DNA of 64,000 bases. Origin: Muricea muricata. Its lineage: Eukaryota > Cnidaria > Anthozoa > Malacalcyonacea > Plexauridae. The DNA is taken from assembly GCA_963855995.1 (NCBI GenBank), contig OY979725.1, positions 6,086,118 to 6,150,117 on the forward strand. Reading direction: 5' to 3'. A model generated the notes under the pieces. That model ran no database searches, had not been told where the DNA came from, and saw only the letters and a list, made by a program, of their open reading frames with translations. The number at the start of each line of letters is the position of its first letter. The stretch's first letter is position 1. Below are positions 36,174 to 48,775 of this stretch, in pieces. The position numbers were made by a program, and so were the translations under genes.

Positions 36174-37456
36174 ATTAAAAGCGCGTTTTAAGCGTTCTAG
36201 AAGCGATTTGAGCGTAAAAACATGTTCAAATCACGAACTAAAAATTACCGTCTTAAATCGATCACGGCGACGTTTTAGAGCTTAAAATGGTGTTTTCAGT
36301 GCTAAAGTGAACGAGTTGAGCGCAATAATGTACTCCAATCACGGACCTAAAAGAGACCTTCTAAATGGAAATTGCAGAACTTAGCAAGTCGGGAATCATG
36401 TTTTCGGCGCTCAAACCATCGAGATGAGCGAAATAACATGTTGAAATGAGAAACCTATAACTTGCTTGTAAATTAAAAAAAACGATCTTAGAACCATCAA
36501 AATCGCGTTTTAAGCGTTTTAGAAGCGAGTTGAGCGTAAAACATGCTCAAATCACGAACTAAAAATTGCCGTCCTAAATCGATCACGGCGACGTTTTAGA
36601 GCTTAAAATGGTGTTTTCAGTGCTAAAGTGAACGAGTTGAGCGCAATGATGTACTGCAATCACGGACCTAAAAGAGACCTTCTAAATGGAAATTGCCGAA
36701 CTTAGCAAGTCGGGAATCACGTTTTCCGCGCTCAAACACTCGAGATGAGCGAAAAACATGTTGAAATGAGGAACCTATAACTTGCTTGTAAATTAAAAAA
36801 AACGATCTTAGAACCATCAAAATCGCGTTTTAAGCGTTCTAGAAGCGAGTTGAGCGTAAAACATGCTCAAATCACGAACTAAAAATTGCCGTCCTAAATC
36901 GATCACGGCGACGTTTTAGAGCTTAAAATGGTGTTTTAAGTGCTAAAGTGAACGATTGAGCGCAATGATGTACTGCAATCACGGACCTAAAAGAGACCTT
37001 CTAAATGGAAATTGCCGAACTTAGCAAGTCGGGAATCATGTTTTCGGCGCTCAAACACTCGAGATGAGCGAAATAACATGTTGAAACGAGAAACCTATAA
37101 CTTGCTTGTAAATTAAAAAAAACGATCTTAGAACCATCAAAATCGCGTTTTAAGCGTTCTAGAAGCGAGTTGAGCGTAAAACATGCTCAAATCACGAACT
37201 AAAAATTGCCGTCCTAAATCGATCACGGCGACGTTTTAGAGCTTAAAATGGTGTTTTCAGTGCTAAAGTGAACGAGCTGAGCGCAATGATGTACTGCAAT
37301 CACGGACCTAAAAGAGACCTTCTAAATGGAAATTGCTAAACTTAGCAAGTCGGGAATCATGTTCTCGGCGCTCAACCTATCGAGATGAGCGAAATAACAT
37401 GTTGAAATGACAAACCTATAACTTTTTTGTAAATTTAAAAAAACAATCTTAGAACC
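36174..37456 (+). repeat. HOR segment k-l-l2-a
   Basis: Monomers at 36174, 36496, 36816 and 37136. The l copy has GTTTTCCGCG, AAACACTCGAG and GCGAAAAACATG (two bases missing from AAATAAC). The l2 copy has GTTGAAACGAG. The last is type a (GAGCTGAG at 37276, TTGCTAAAC). The whole segment recurs at 48776-50059 with offset 12,602 bp. Confidence 0.87.
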
Positions 37457-37796
37457 ATCAAAATCGCGTTTTAAGCGTTCTAGAAGCGATTTGAGCGTAA
37501 AAACATGCTCAAATCACGAACTAAAAATTGCCGTCCTAAATCGATCACGGCGACGTTTTAGAGCTTAAAATGGTGTTTTAAGTGCTAAAGTGAACGATTG
37601 AGCGCAATGATGTACTGCAATCACGGACCTAAAAGAGACCTTCTAAATGGAAATTGCAGAACTTAGCAAGTCGGGAATCATGTTTTCGGCACTCAAACCA
37701 TCGAGATGAGCGAAATAAAAAACCTATAACTTGTTTAAATAAGAAATAAGAAACCTATAACTTGCTTGTAAACGGAAAAGAAACGATCTTAGAACC
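37457..37796 (+). repeat. Expanded 340-bp chimeric monomer b/c
   Basis: The first two thirds are type b (TGCCGTCC, GTTTTAAGTGC, AACGATTGAG). From TTGCAGAAC onward it is type c, including the expansion and the CCTATAAC form. The 340-bp length follows from the one-base deletion of type b. The switch lies in subunit B. Confidence 0.88.
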
Positions 37797-38119
37797 ATCG
37801 AAATCGCGTTTTAAGCGTTCTAGAAGCGATTTGAGCGTAAACACATGCTCAAATCACGAACTAAAAATTACCGTCTTAAATCGATCAGGTTAACGTTTTA
37901 GAGCTGAAAATGGTGTTTTCAGTGCTAAAGTGAACGAGTTGAGCGCAATGATGTACTGCAATCACGGACCTAAAAGAGATCTTCTGAATGGAAATTGCAG
38001 AACTTAGCAAGTCGGGATTCATGTTTTCGGCGCTCAAACCATCGAGATGAGCGAAATAACATGTTGAAATGAGAAACCTATAACTTGCTTGTAAACTGAA
38101 AAGAAACGATCTTAAAACC
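37797..38119 (+). repeat. Chimeric monomer d/e (independent junction)
   Basis: Type d through CAGGTTAACG and GTGCTAAAG, then type e from GCAATGATG, AGAGATC and GGGATTCATG. The switch falls between about 37,924 and 37,950. That is upstream of the equivalent switch at 30383-30705, which still has CAAAGATG, so the two d/e fusions arose separately. Confidence 0.85.
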
Positions 38120-41022
38120 ATCAAAATCGCGTTTTAAGCGTTCTAGAAGCGATTTGAGCGTAAAAACATATTCAAATCACGAACTAAAAATTACCGTTTT
38201 TAATCGATCACGGCGACGTTTTAGAGCTTAAAATGGTGTTTTCAGTGCTAAAGTGAACGAGTTGAGCGCAATAATCTACTGCAATCACGGACCTAAAAGA
38301 GATCTTCTAAATGGAAATTGCAGAACTTAGCAAGTCGGGAATCATGTTTTCGGCGCCAAAACCATCGAGATGAGCGAAATAGCATGTTGAAATGAGAAAC
38401 CTATAACTTGATTTTAAACTGAAAAGAAACGATCTTAGAACCATCAAAATCGCGTTTTAAGCGTTCTAGAAGCGATTGAAGCGTAAAAACATGCTCAAAT
38501 CACGAACTAAAAATTACCGTCTTAAATCGATCACGGCGACGTTTTAGAGCTTAAAATAGAGTTTTCGGTGCTAAAGTGAACGAGTTGAGCGCAATGATGT
38601 ACTGCAATCACGGACCTAAAAGAGACCTTCTAAATGGAAATTGCAGAACTTAGCAAGTCGGGAATCATGTTTTCGGCGCTCAAACAATCGAGATGAGCGA
38701 AATAACATGTTGAAATGAGAAACCTATAACTTGCTTGTAAACTGAAAAGAAACGATCTTAAAACCATCAAAATCGCGTTTTAAGCGTTCTAGAAGCGATT
38801 TGAGCGTAAAAACATATTCAAATCACGAACTAAAAATTACCGTCTTAAATCGATCACGGCGACGTTTTAGAGCTTAAAATGGTGTTTTCAGTGCTAAAGT
38901 GAACGAGTTGAGCGCAATAATCTACTGCAATCACGGACCTAAAAGAGACCTTCTAAATGGAAATTGCAGAACTTAGCAAGTCGGGAATCATGTTTTCGGC
39001 GCTAAAACCATCGAGATGAGCGAAATAGCATGTTGAAATGAGAAACCTATAACTTGATTGTAAACTGAAAACAAACGATCTTAGAACCATCAAAATCGCG
39101 TTTTAAGCGTTCTAGAAGCGATTTGAGCGTAAAAACATGCTCAAATCACGAACTAAAAATTACCGTCTTAAATCGATCACGGCGACGTTTTAGAGCTTAA
39201 AATGGAGTTTTCGGTGCTAAAGTGAACGAGTTGAGCGCAATGCTGTACTGCAATCACGGACCTAAAAGAGACCTTCTAAATGGAAATTGCAGAACTTAGC
39301 AAGTCGGGAATCATGTTTTCGGCGCTCAAACCATCGAGATGAGCGAAATAACATGTTGAAATGAGAAACCTATAACTTGCTTGTAAACTGAAAAGAAACG
39401 ATCTTAGAACAATCAAAAGCGCGTTTTAAGCGTTCTAGAAGCGATTTGAGCGTAAAAACATGTTCAAATCACGAACTAAAAATTACCGTCTTTAATCGAT
39501 CACGGCGACGTTTTAGAGCTTAAAATGGTGTTTTCAGTGCTAAAGTGAACGAGTTGAGCGCAATGATGTACTGCAATCACGGACCTAAAAGAGACCTTCT
39601 AAATGGAAATTGCCGAACTTAGCAAGTCGGGAATCATGTTTTCGGCGCTCAAACCATCGAGATGAGCGAAATAACATGTTGAAATGAGAAACCTATAACT
39701 TGCTTGTAAACTAAAAAGAAACGATTTTAGAACCATCAAAATCGCGTTTTCAACGTTCTAGAAGCGATTTGAGCGTAAAAACATGCTCAAATCACGAACA
39801 AAAAATATCCGTCCTAAATCGATCACGGCGACGTTTAAGAGCTTAAAATGATGTTTTCAGTGCTAAAGTGAACGAGTTGAGCGCAATGATGTACTGCAAT
39901 CACGGACCTAAAAGAGACCTTCTAAATGGAAATTGTAGAACTTAGCAAATCGGGAATCATGTTTTCGGTGCTCACACCATCGAGATGAGCAAAATAACAT
40001 GTTGAAATGAGAAACCTATAACTTGCTTGTAGACTAGAGAGAAACGATCTTAGAACCATCAAAATCGCGTTTTAAGCGTTCTAGAAGCGATTTGAGCGTA
40101 AAAACATGCTCAAATCACGAACTAAAAATTACCGTCTTAAATCGATCACGGCGACGTTTTAGAGCTTAAAATGGTGTTTTCAGTGCTAAAGTGAACGAGT
40201 TGAGCGCAATGATGTACTGCATTCACGGACCTAAAAGAGACCTTCTAAATGGAAATTGCAGAACTTAGCAAGTCGGGAATCATGTTTTCGGCGCTAAAAC
40301 CATCGAGATGAGCGAAATAGCATGTTGAAATGAGAAACCTATAACTTGATTGTAAACTGAAAAGAAACGATCTTAGAACCATCAAAATCGCGTTTAAGCG
40401 TTCTAGAAGCGATTTGAGCGTAAAAACATGCTCAAATCACGAACTAAAAATTGCCGTCCTAAATCGATCACGGCGACGTTTTAGAGCTTAAAATGGTGTT
40501 TTAAGTGCTAAAGTGAACGAGTTGAGCGCAATGATGTACTGCAATCACGGACCTAAAAGAGACCTTCTAAATGGAAATTGCAGAACTTAGCAAATCGGGA
40601 ATCATGTTTTCGGTGCTCACACCATCGAGATGAGCGAAATAACATGTTGAAATGAGAAACCTATAACTTGCTTCTAAACTAAAAAAAACGATCTTAGAAC
40701 CATCAAAATCGCGTTTTAAGCGTTCTAGAAGCGATTTGAGCGTAAAAACATGATCAAATCACGAACTAAAAATTGCCGTCCTAAATCGATCACGGCGACG
40801 TTTTAGAGCTTAAAATGGTGTTTTAAGTGCTAAAGTGAACGATTGAGCGCAATGATGTACTGCAATCACGGACCTAAAAGAGACCTTCTAAATGGAAATT
40901 GCCGAACTTAGCAAGTCGGGAATCATGTTTTTGGTGCTCACACTATCGAGATGAGCGAAATAACATGTTGAAATGAGAAACCTATAACTTGCTTGTAAAC
41001 TAAAAAAAACGATCTTAGAGCC

Positions 41023-41363
41023 ATCAAAATCGCGTTTTAAGCGTTCTAGAAGCGATTTGAGCGTAAAAACATGCTCAAATCACGAACTAAAAATTACCGT
41101 CTTAAATCGATCACAGCGACGTTTTAAGGCTTAAAACGGTGTTTTCAGTGATAAAGTGAACGAGTTGAGCGCAATGATGTACTGCAATCACGGACCTAAA
41201 AGAGACCTTCTAAATGGAAATTGCAGAACTTAGCAAGTCGGGAATCATGTTTTCGGCACTCAAACCATCGAGATGAGCGAAATAAAAAACCTATAACTTG
41301 TTTAAATAAGAAATAAGAAACCTGTAACTTGCTTGTAAACGGAAAAGAAACGATCTTAGAACC
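41023..41363 (+). repeat. Expanded 341-bp monomer (type c, CCTGTAAC variant)
   Basis: Opens the first 8-mer HOR. Counterpart of 30042-30382 at offset 10,981. Confidence 0.9.
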
Positions 41364-42008
41364 ATCGAAATCGCGTTTTAAGCGTTCTAGAAGCGATTTG
41401 AGCGTAAACACATGCTCAAATCACGAACTAAAAATTACCGTCTTAAATCGATCAGGTTAACGTTTTAGAGCTGAAAATGGTGTTTTCAGTGCTAAAGTGA
41501 ACGAGTTGAGCGCAAAGATGTACTGCAATCACGGACCTAAAAGAGACCTTCTAAATGGAAACTGCCGAACTTAGCAAGTCGGGAATCATGTTTTTGGTGC
41601 TCACACCATCAAGATGAGCGAAATAACATGTTGAAATGAGAAACCTATAACTTGCTTGTAAACTAAAAAAAACGATCTTAGAACCATCAAAATCGCGTTT
41701 TAAGCGTTCTAGAAGCGATTTGAGCGTAAAAACATGCTCAAATAACGAACTAAAAATTACCGTCTTAAATCGATCACAGCGACGTTTTAAGGCTTAAAAT
41801 GGTGTTTTCAGTGATAAAGTGAACGAGTTGAGCGCAATGATCTACTGCAATCACGGACCTAAAAGAGATCTTCTAAATGGAAATTGCAGAACTTAGCAAG
41901 TCGGGATTCATGTTTTCATCGCTCAAACCATCGAGATGAGCGAAATAACATGTTGAAATGAGAAACCTATAACTTGCTTGTAAACTGAAAAGAAACGATC
42001 TTAAAACC

Positions 42009-42638
42009 ATCAAAATCGCGTTTTAAGCGTTCTAGAAGCGATTGGAGCGTAAAAACATGCTCAAATCACGAACTAAAAATTACCGTCTTAAATCGATCGT
42101 TTTAGAGCTTAAAATGGAGTTTTCGGTGATAAAGTGAACGAGTTGAGCGCAATGATGTACTGCAATCACGGACCTAAAAGAGACCTTCTAAATGGAAATT
42201 GCAGAACTTAGCAAGTCGGGAATCATGTTTTCGGCGCTCAAACAATCGAGATGAGCGAAATAACATGTTGAAATGAGAAACCTATAACTTGCTTGTAAAC
42301 TGAAAAGAAACGATCTTAAAACCATCAAAATCGCGTTTTAAGCGTTCTAGAAGCGATTGGAGCGTAAAAACATGCTCAAATCACGAACTAAAAATTACCG
42401 TCTTAAATCGATCGTTTTAGAGCTTAAAATGGAGTTTTCGGTGATAAAGTGAACGAGTTGAGCGCAATGATGTACTGCAATCACGGACCTAAAAGAGACC
42501 TTCTAAATGGAAATTGCAGAACTTAGCAAGTCGGGAATCATGTTTTCGGCGCTCAAACAATCGAGATGAGCGAAATAACATGTTGAAATGAGAAACCTAT
42601 AACTTGCTTGTAAACTGAAAAGAAACGATCTTAGAACA
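42009..42638 (+). repeat. Tandem pair of 315-bp monomers
   Basis: Fourth and fifth members of the first 8-mer, with CGATCGTTTTAGAG in both. Confidence 0.9.
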
Positions 42639-43606
42639 ATCAAAAGCGCGTTTTAAGCGTTCTAGAAGCGATTTGAGCGTAAAAACATGCTCAAATCACG
42701 AACTAAAAATTACCGTCTTAAATCGATCACAGCGACGTTTTCAGGCTTAAAATGGTGTTTTCAGTGATAAAGTGAACGAGTTGAGCGCAATGATGTACTG
42801 CAATCACGGACCTAAAAGAGACCTTCTAAATGGAAATTGCAGAACTTAGCAAGTCGGGAATCATGTTTTCGGCGCTCAAACCATCGAGATGAGCGAAATA
42901 ACATGTTGAAATGAGAAACCTATAACTTGCTTGTAAACTGAAAAGAAACGATCTTAAAACCATCAAAATCGCGTTTTAAGCGTTCTAGAAGCGATTTGAG
43001 CGTAAAAACATATTCAAATCACGAACTAAAAATTACCGTTTTTAATCGATCACGGCGACGTTTTACAGCTTAAAATGGTGTTTTCAGTGCTAAAGTGAAC
43101 GAGTTGAGCGCAATAATCTACTGCAATCACGGACCTAAAAGAGACCTTCTAAATGGAAATTGCAGAACTTAGCAAGTCGGGAATCATGTTTTCGGCGCTA
43201 AAACCATCGAGATGAGCGAAATAGCATGTTGAAATGAGAAACCTATAACTTGATTTTAAACTGAAAAGAAACGATCTTAGAACCATCAAAATCGCGTTTT
43301 AAGCGTTCTAGAAGCGATTGGAGCGTAAAAACATGCTCAAATCACGAACTAAAAATTACCGTCTTAAATCGATCACGGCGACGTTTTAGAGCTTAAAATA
43401 GAGTTTTCGGTGCTAAAGTGAACGAGTTGAGCGCAATGATGTACTGCAATCACGGACCTAAAAGAGACCTTCTAAATGGAAATTGCAGAACTTAGCAAGT
43501 CGGGAATCATGTTTTCGGCGCTCAAACAATCGAGATGAGCGAAATAACATGTTGAAATGAGAAACCTATAACTTGCTTGTAAACTAAAAAAAACGATCTT
43601 AGAGCC

Positions 43607-43947
43607 ATCAAAATCGCGTTTTAAGCGTTCTAGAAGCGATTTGAGCGTAAAAACATGCTCAAATCACGAACTAAAAATTACCGTCTTAAATCGATCACAG
43701 CGACGTTTTAAGGCTTAAAACGGTGTTTTCAGTGATAAAGTGAACGAGTTGAGCGCAATGATGTACTGCAATCACGGACCTAAAAGAGACCTTCTAAATG
43801 GAAATTGCAGAACTTAGCAAGTCGGGAATCATGTTTTCGGCACTCAAACCATCGAGATGAGCGAAATAAAAAACCTATAACTTGTTTAAATAAGAAATAA
43901 GAAACCTGTAACTTGCTTGTAAACGGAAAAGAAACGATCTTAGAACC
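43607..43947 (+). repeat. Expanded 341-bp monomer (type c, CCTGTAAC variant)
   Basis: Opens the second 8-mer HOR, 2584 bp after the first. Confidence 0.9.
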
Positions 43948-44592
43948 ATCGAAATCGCGTTTTAAGCGTTCTAGAAGCGATTTGAGCGTAAACACATGCT
44001 CAAATCACGAACTAAAAATTACCGTCTTAAATCGATCAGGTTAACGTTTTAGAGCTGAAAATGGTGTTTTCAGTGCTAAAGTGAACGAGTTGAGCGCAAA
44101 GATGTACTGCAATCACGGACCTAAAAGAGACCTTCTAAATGGAAACTGCCGAACTTAGCAAGTCGGGAATCATGTTTTTGGTGCTCACACCATCAAGATG
44201 AGCGAAATAACATGTTGAAATGAGAAACCTATAACTTGCTTGTAAACTAAAAAAAACGATCTTAGAACCATCAAAATCGCGTTTTAAGCGTTCTAGAAGC
44301 GATTTGAGCGTAAAAACATGCTCAAATAACGAACTAAAAATTACCGTCTTAAATCGATCTCAGCGACGTTTTAAGGCTTAAAATGGTGTTTTCAGTGATA
44401 AAGTGAACGAGTTGAGCGCAATGATCTACTGCAATCACGGACCTAAAAGAGATCTTCTAAATGGAAATTGCAGAACTTAGCAAGTCGGGATTCATGTTTT
44501 CATCGCTCAAACCATCGAGATGAGCGAAATAACATGTTGAAATGAGAAACCTATAACTTGCTTGTAAACTGAAAAGAAACGATCTTAAAACC

Positions 44593-45222
44593 ATCAAAAT
44601 CGCGTTTTAAGCGTTCTAGAAGCGATTGGAGCGTAAAAACATGCTCAAATCACGAACTAAAAATTACCGTCTTAAATCGATCGTTTTAGAGCTTAAAATG
44701 GAGTTTTCGGTGATAAAGTGAACGAGTTGAGCGCAATGATGTACTGCAATCACGGACCTAAAAGAGACCTTCTAAATGGAAATTGCAGAACTTAGCAAGT
44801 CGGGAATCATGTTTTCGGCGCTCAAACAATCGAGATGAGCGAAATAACATGTTGAAATGAGAAACCTATAACTTGCTTGTAAACTGAAAAGAAACGATCT
44901 TAAAACCATCAAAATCGCGTTTTAAGCGTTCTAGAAGCGATTGGAGCGTAAAAACATGCTCAAATCACGAACTAAAAATTACCGTCTTAAATCGATCGTT
45001 TTAGAGCTTAAAATGGAGTTTTCGGTGATAAAGTGAACGAGTTGAGCGCAATGATGTACTGCAATCACGGACCTAAAAGAGACCTTCTAAATGGAAATTG
45101 CAGAACTTAGCAAGTCGGGAATCATGTTTTCGGCGCTCAAACAATCGAGATGAGCGAAATAACATGTTGAAATGAGAAACCTATAACTTGCTTGTAAACT
45201 GAAAAGAAACGATCTTAGAACA
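44593..45222 (+). repeat. Tandem pair of 315-bp monomers
   Basis: Fourth and fifth members of the second 8-mer. Confidence 0.9.
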
Positions 45223-46190
45223 ATCAAAAGCGCGTTTTAAGCGTTCTAGAAGCGATTTGAGCGTAAAAACATGCTCAAATCACGAACTAAAAATTACCGT
45301 CTTAAATCGATCACAGCGACGTTTTCAGGCTTAAAATGGTGTTTTCAGTGATAAAGTGAACGAGTTGAGCGCAATGATGTACTGCAATCACGGACCTAAA
45401 AGAGACCTTCTAAATGGAAATTGCAGAACTTAGCAAGTCGGGAATCATGTTTTCGGCGCTCAAACCATCGAGATGAGCGAAATAACATGTTGAAATGAGA
45501 AACCTATAACTTGCTTGTAAACTGAAAAGAAACGATCTTAAAACCATCAAAATCGCGTTTTAAGCGTTCTAGAAGCGATTTGAGCGTAAAAACATATTCA
45601 AATCACGAACTAAAAATTACCGTTTTTAATCGATCACGGCGACGTTTTACAGCTTAAAATGGTGTTTTCAGTGCTAAAGTGAACGAGTTGAGCGCAATAA
45701 TCTACTGCAATCACGGACCTAAAAGAGACCTTCTAAATGGAAATTGCAGAACTTAGCAAGTCGGGAATCATGTTTTCGGCGCTAAAACCATCGAGATGAG
45801 CGAAATAGCATGTTGAAATGAGAAACCTATAACTTGATTTTAAACTGAAAAGAAACGATCTTAGAACCATCAAAATCGCGTTTTAAGCGTTCTAGAAGCG
45901 ATTGGAGCGTAAAAACATGCTCAAATCACGAACTAAAAATTACCGTCTTAAATCGATCACGGCGACGTTTTAGAGCTTAAAATAGAGTTTTCGGTGCTAA
46001 AGTGAACGAGTTGAGCGCAATGATGTACTGCAATCACGGACCTAAAAGAGACCTTCTAAATGGAAATTGCAGAACTTAGCAAGTCGGGAATCATGTTTTC
46101 GGCGCTCAAACAATCGAGATGAGCGAAATAACATGTTGAAATGAGAAACCTATAACTTGCTTGTAAACTAAAAAAAACGATCTTAGAGCC

Positions 46191-46531
46191 ATCAAAATCG
46201 CGTTTTAAGCGTTCTAGAAGCGATTTGAGCGTAAAAACATGCTCAAATCACGAACTAAAAATTACCGTCTTAAATCGATCACAGCGACGTTTTAAGGCTT
46301 AAAACGGTGTTTTCAGTGATAAAGTGAACGAGTTGAGCGCAATGATGTACTGCAATCACGGACCTAAAAGAGACCTTCTAAATGGAAATTGCAGAACTTA
46401 GCAAGTCGGGAATCATGTTTTCGGCACTCAAACCATCGAGATGAGCGAAATAAAAAACCTATAACTTGTTTAAATAAGAAATAAGAAACCTGTAACTTGC
46501 TTGTAAACGGAAAAGAAACGATCTTAGAACC
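46191..46531 (+). repeat. Expanded 341-bp monomer (type c, CCTGTAAC variant)
   Basis: Opens the third 8-mer HOR. Confidence 0.9.
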
Positions 46532-47176
46532 ATCGAAATCGCGTTTTAAGCGTTCTAGAAGCGATTTGAGCGTAAACACATGCTCAAATCACGAACTAAA
46601 AATTACCGTCTTAAATCGATCAGGTTAACGTTTTAGAGCTGAAAATGGTGTTTTCAGTGCTAAAGTGAACGAGTTGAGCGCAAAGATGTACTGCAATCAC
46701 GGACCTAAAAGAGACCTTCTAAATGGAAACTGCCGAACTTAGCAAGTCGGGAATCATGTTTTTGGTGCTCACACCATCAAGATGAGCGAAATAACATGTT
46801 GAAATGAGAAACCTATAACTTGCTTGTAAACTAAAAAAAACGATCTTAGAACCATCAAAATCGCGTTTTAAGCGTTCTAGAAGCGATTTGAGCGTAAAAA
46901 CATGCTCAAATAACGAACTAAAAATTACCGTCTTAAATCGATCTCAGCGACGTTTTAAGGCTTAAAATGGTGTTTTCAGTGATAAAGTGAACGAGTTGAG
47001 CGCAATGATCTACTGCAATCACGGACCTAAAAGAGATCTTCTAAATGGAAATTGCAGAACTTAGCAAGTCGGGATTCATGTTTTCATCGCTCAAACCATC
47101 GAGATGAGCGAAATAACATGTTGAAATGAGAAACCTATAACTTGCTTGTAAACTGAAAAGAAACGATCTTAAAACC

Positions 47177-47806
47177 ATCAAAATCGCGTTTTAAGCGTTC
47201 TAGAAGCGATTGGAGCGTAAAAACATGCTCAAATCACGAACTAAAAATTACCGTCTTAAATCGATCGTTTTAGAGCTTAAAATGGAGTTTTCGGTGATAA
47301 AGTGAACGAGTTGAGCGCAATGATGTACTGCAATCACGGACCTAAAAGAGACCTTCTAAATGGAAATTGCAGAACTTAGCAAGTCGGGAATCATGTTTTC
47401 GGCGCTCAAACAATCGAGATGAGCGAAATAACATGTTGAAATGAGAAACCTATAACTTGCTTGTAAACTGAAAAGAAACGATCTTAAAACCATCAAAATC
47501 GCGTTTTAAGCGTTCTAGAAGCGATTGGAGCGTAAAAACATGCTCAAATCACGAACTAAAAATTACCGTCTTAAATCGATCGTTTTAGAGCTTAAAATGG
47601 AGTTTTCGGTGATAAAGTGAACGAGTTGAGCGCAATGATGTACTGCAATCACGGACCTAAAAGAGACCTTCTAAATGGAAATTGCAGAACTTAGCAAGTC
47701 GGGAATCATGTTTTCGGCGCTCAAACAATCGAGATGAGCGAAATAACATGTTGAAATGAGAAACCTATAACTTGCTTGTAAACTGAAAAGAAACGATCTT
47801 AGAACA
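47177..47806 (+). repeat. Tandem pair of 315-bp monomers
   Basis: Fourth and fifth members of the third 8-mer. With 30706, 32968, 34890, 42009 and 44593 this makes eleven deletion monomers, all within family B. Confidence 0.9.
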
Positions 47807-48775
47807 ATCAAAAGCGCGTTTTAAGCGTTCTAGAAGCGATTTGAGCGTAAAAACATGCTCAAATCACGAACTAAAAATTACCGTCTTAAATCGATCACAG
47901 CGACGTTTTAAGGCTTAAAATGGTGTTTTCAGTGATAAAGTGAACGAGTTGAGCGCAATGATGTACTGCAATCACGGACCTAAAAGAGACCTTCTAAATG
48001 GAAATTGCAGAACTTAGCAAGTCGGGAATCATGTTTTCGGCGCTCAAACCATCGAGATGAGCGAAATAACATGTTGAAATGAGAAACCTATAACTTGCTT
48101 GTAAACTGAAAAGAAACGATCTTAAAACCATCAAAATCGCGTTTTAAGCGTTCTAGAAGCGATTTGAGCGTAAAAACATATTCAAATCACGAACTAAAAA
48201 TTACCGTTTTTAATCGATCACGGCGACGTTTTACAGCTTAAAATGGTGTTTTCAGTGCTAAAGTGAACGAGTTGAGCGCAATAATCTACTGCAATCACGG
48301 ACCTAAAAGAGACCTTCTAAATGGAAATTGCAGAACTTAGCAAGTCGGGAATCATGTTTTCGGCGCTAAAACCATCGAGATGAGCGAAATAGCATGTTGA
48401 AATGAGAAACCTATAACTTGATTTTAAACTGAAAAGAAACGATCTTAGAACCATCAAAATCGCGTTTTAAGCGTTCTAGAAGCGATTGGAGCGTAAAAAC
48501 ATGCTCAAATCACGAACTAAAAATTACCGTCTTAAATCGATCACGGCGACGTTTTAGAGCTTAAAATAGAGTTTTCGGTGCTAAAGTGAACGAGTTGAGC
48601 GCAATGATGTACTGCAATCACGGACCTAAAAGAGACCTTCTAAATGGAAATTGCAGAACTTAGCAAGTCGGGAATCATGTTTTCGGCGCTCAAACAATCG
48701 AGATGAGCGAAATAACATGTTGAAATGAGAAACCTATAACTTGCTTGTAAACTGAAAAGAAACGATCTTAGAACA

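Larger units (their letters stand above)
37457..41022 (+). repeat. Segmental duplicate of 26-30 kb (11 monomers)
   Basis: Monomers b/c, d/e, f, j, f, j, k/l, m, n, p and b start at 37457, 37797, 38120, 38443, 38766, 39089, 39412, 39735, 40058, 40381 and 40702. From 38120 on, each start is exactly 10,981 bp after its counterpart (27139, 27462 and so on). The private variants GATTGAAGCG, ATGCTGTACTG and CGATTTTAGAACC are shared. Two chimeric monomers at its left edge account for the change of offset from 11,303 to 10,981. Confidence 0.88.
41023..43606 (+). repeat. 8-mer HOR, family B, copy 1 (2584 bp)
   Basis: Eight monomers c, d, e, j, j, k-like, f and j, starting at 41023, 41364, 41686, 42009, 42324, 42639, 42962 and 43285. 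Lengths are 341, 322, 323, 315, 315, 323, 323 and 322, which sum to 2584. Type e here reads CGATCACAGCG with TTTTCATCGC. The k-like monomer has GTTTTCAGGC, a difference shared only with copy 2. Confidence 0.93.
43607..46190 (+). repeat. 8-mer HOR, family B, copy 2 (2584 bp)
   Basis: Same order and the same total length as copy 1. Differences seen by eye are few: type e reads CGATCTCAGCG (44360 region) instead of CGATCACAGCG. GTTTTCAGGC is retained. Such near identity over 2.6 kb implies very recent amplification, or an assembly effect. Confidence 0.93.
46191..48775 (+). repeat. 8-mer HOR, family B, copy 3 (2585 bp)
   Basis: Third tandem copy. Type e has CGATCTCAGCG as in copy 2, but the k-like monomer has GTTTTAAGGC as in the 7-mers. 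The last monomer is followed by AACAATTAAAAGCG instead of CTTAGAGCC, the same exit seen after the second 7-mer at 34566. Confidence 0.92.
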
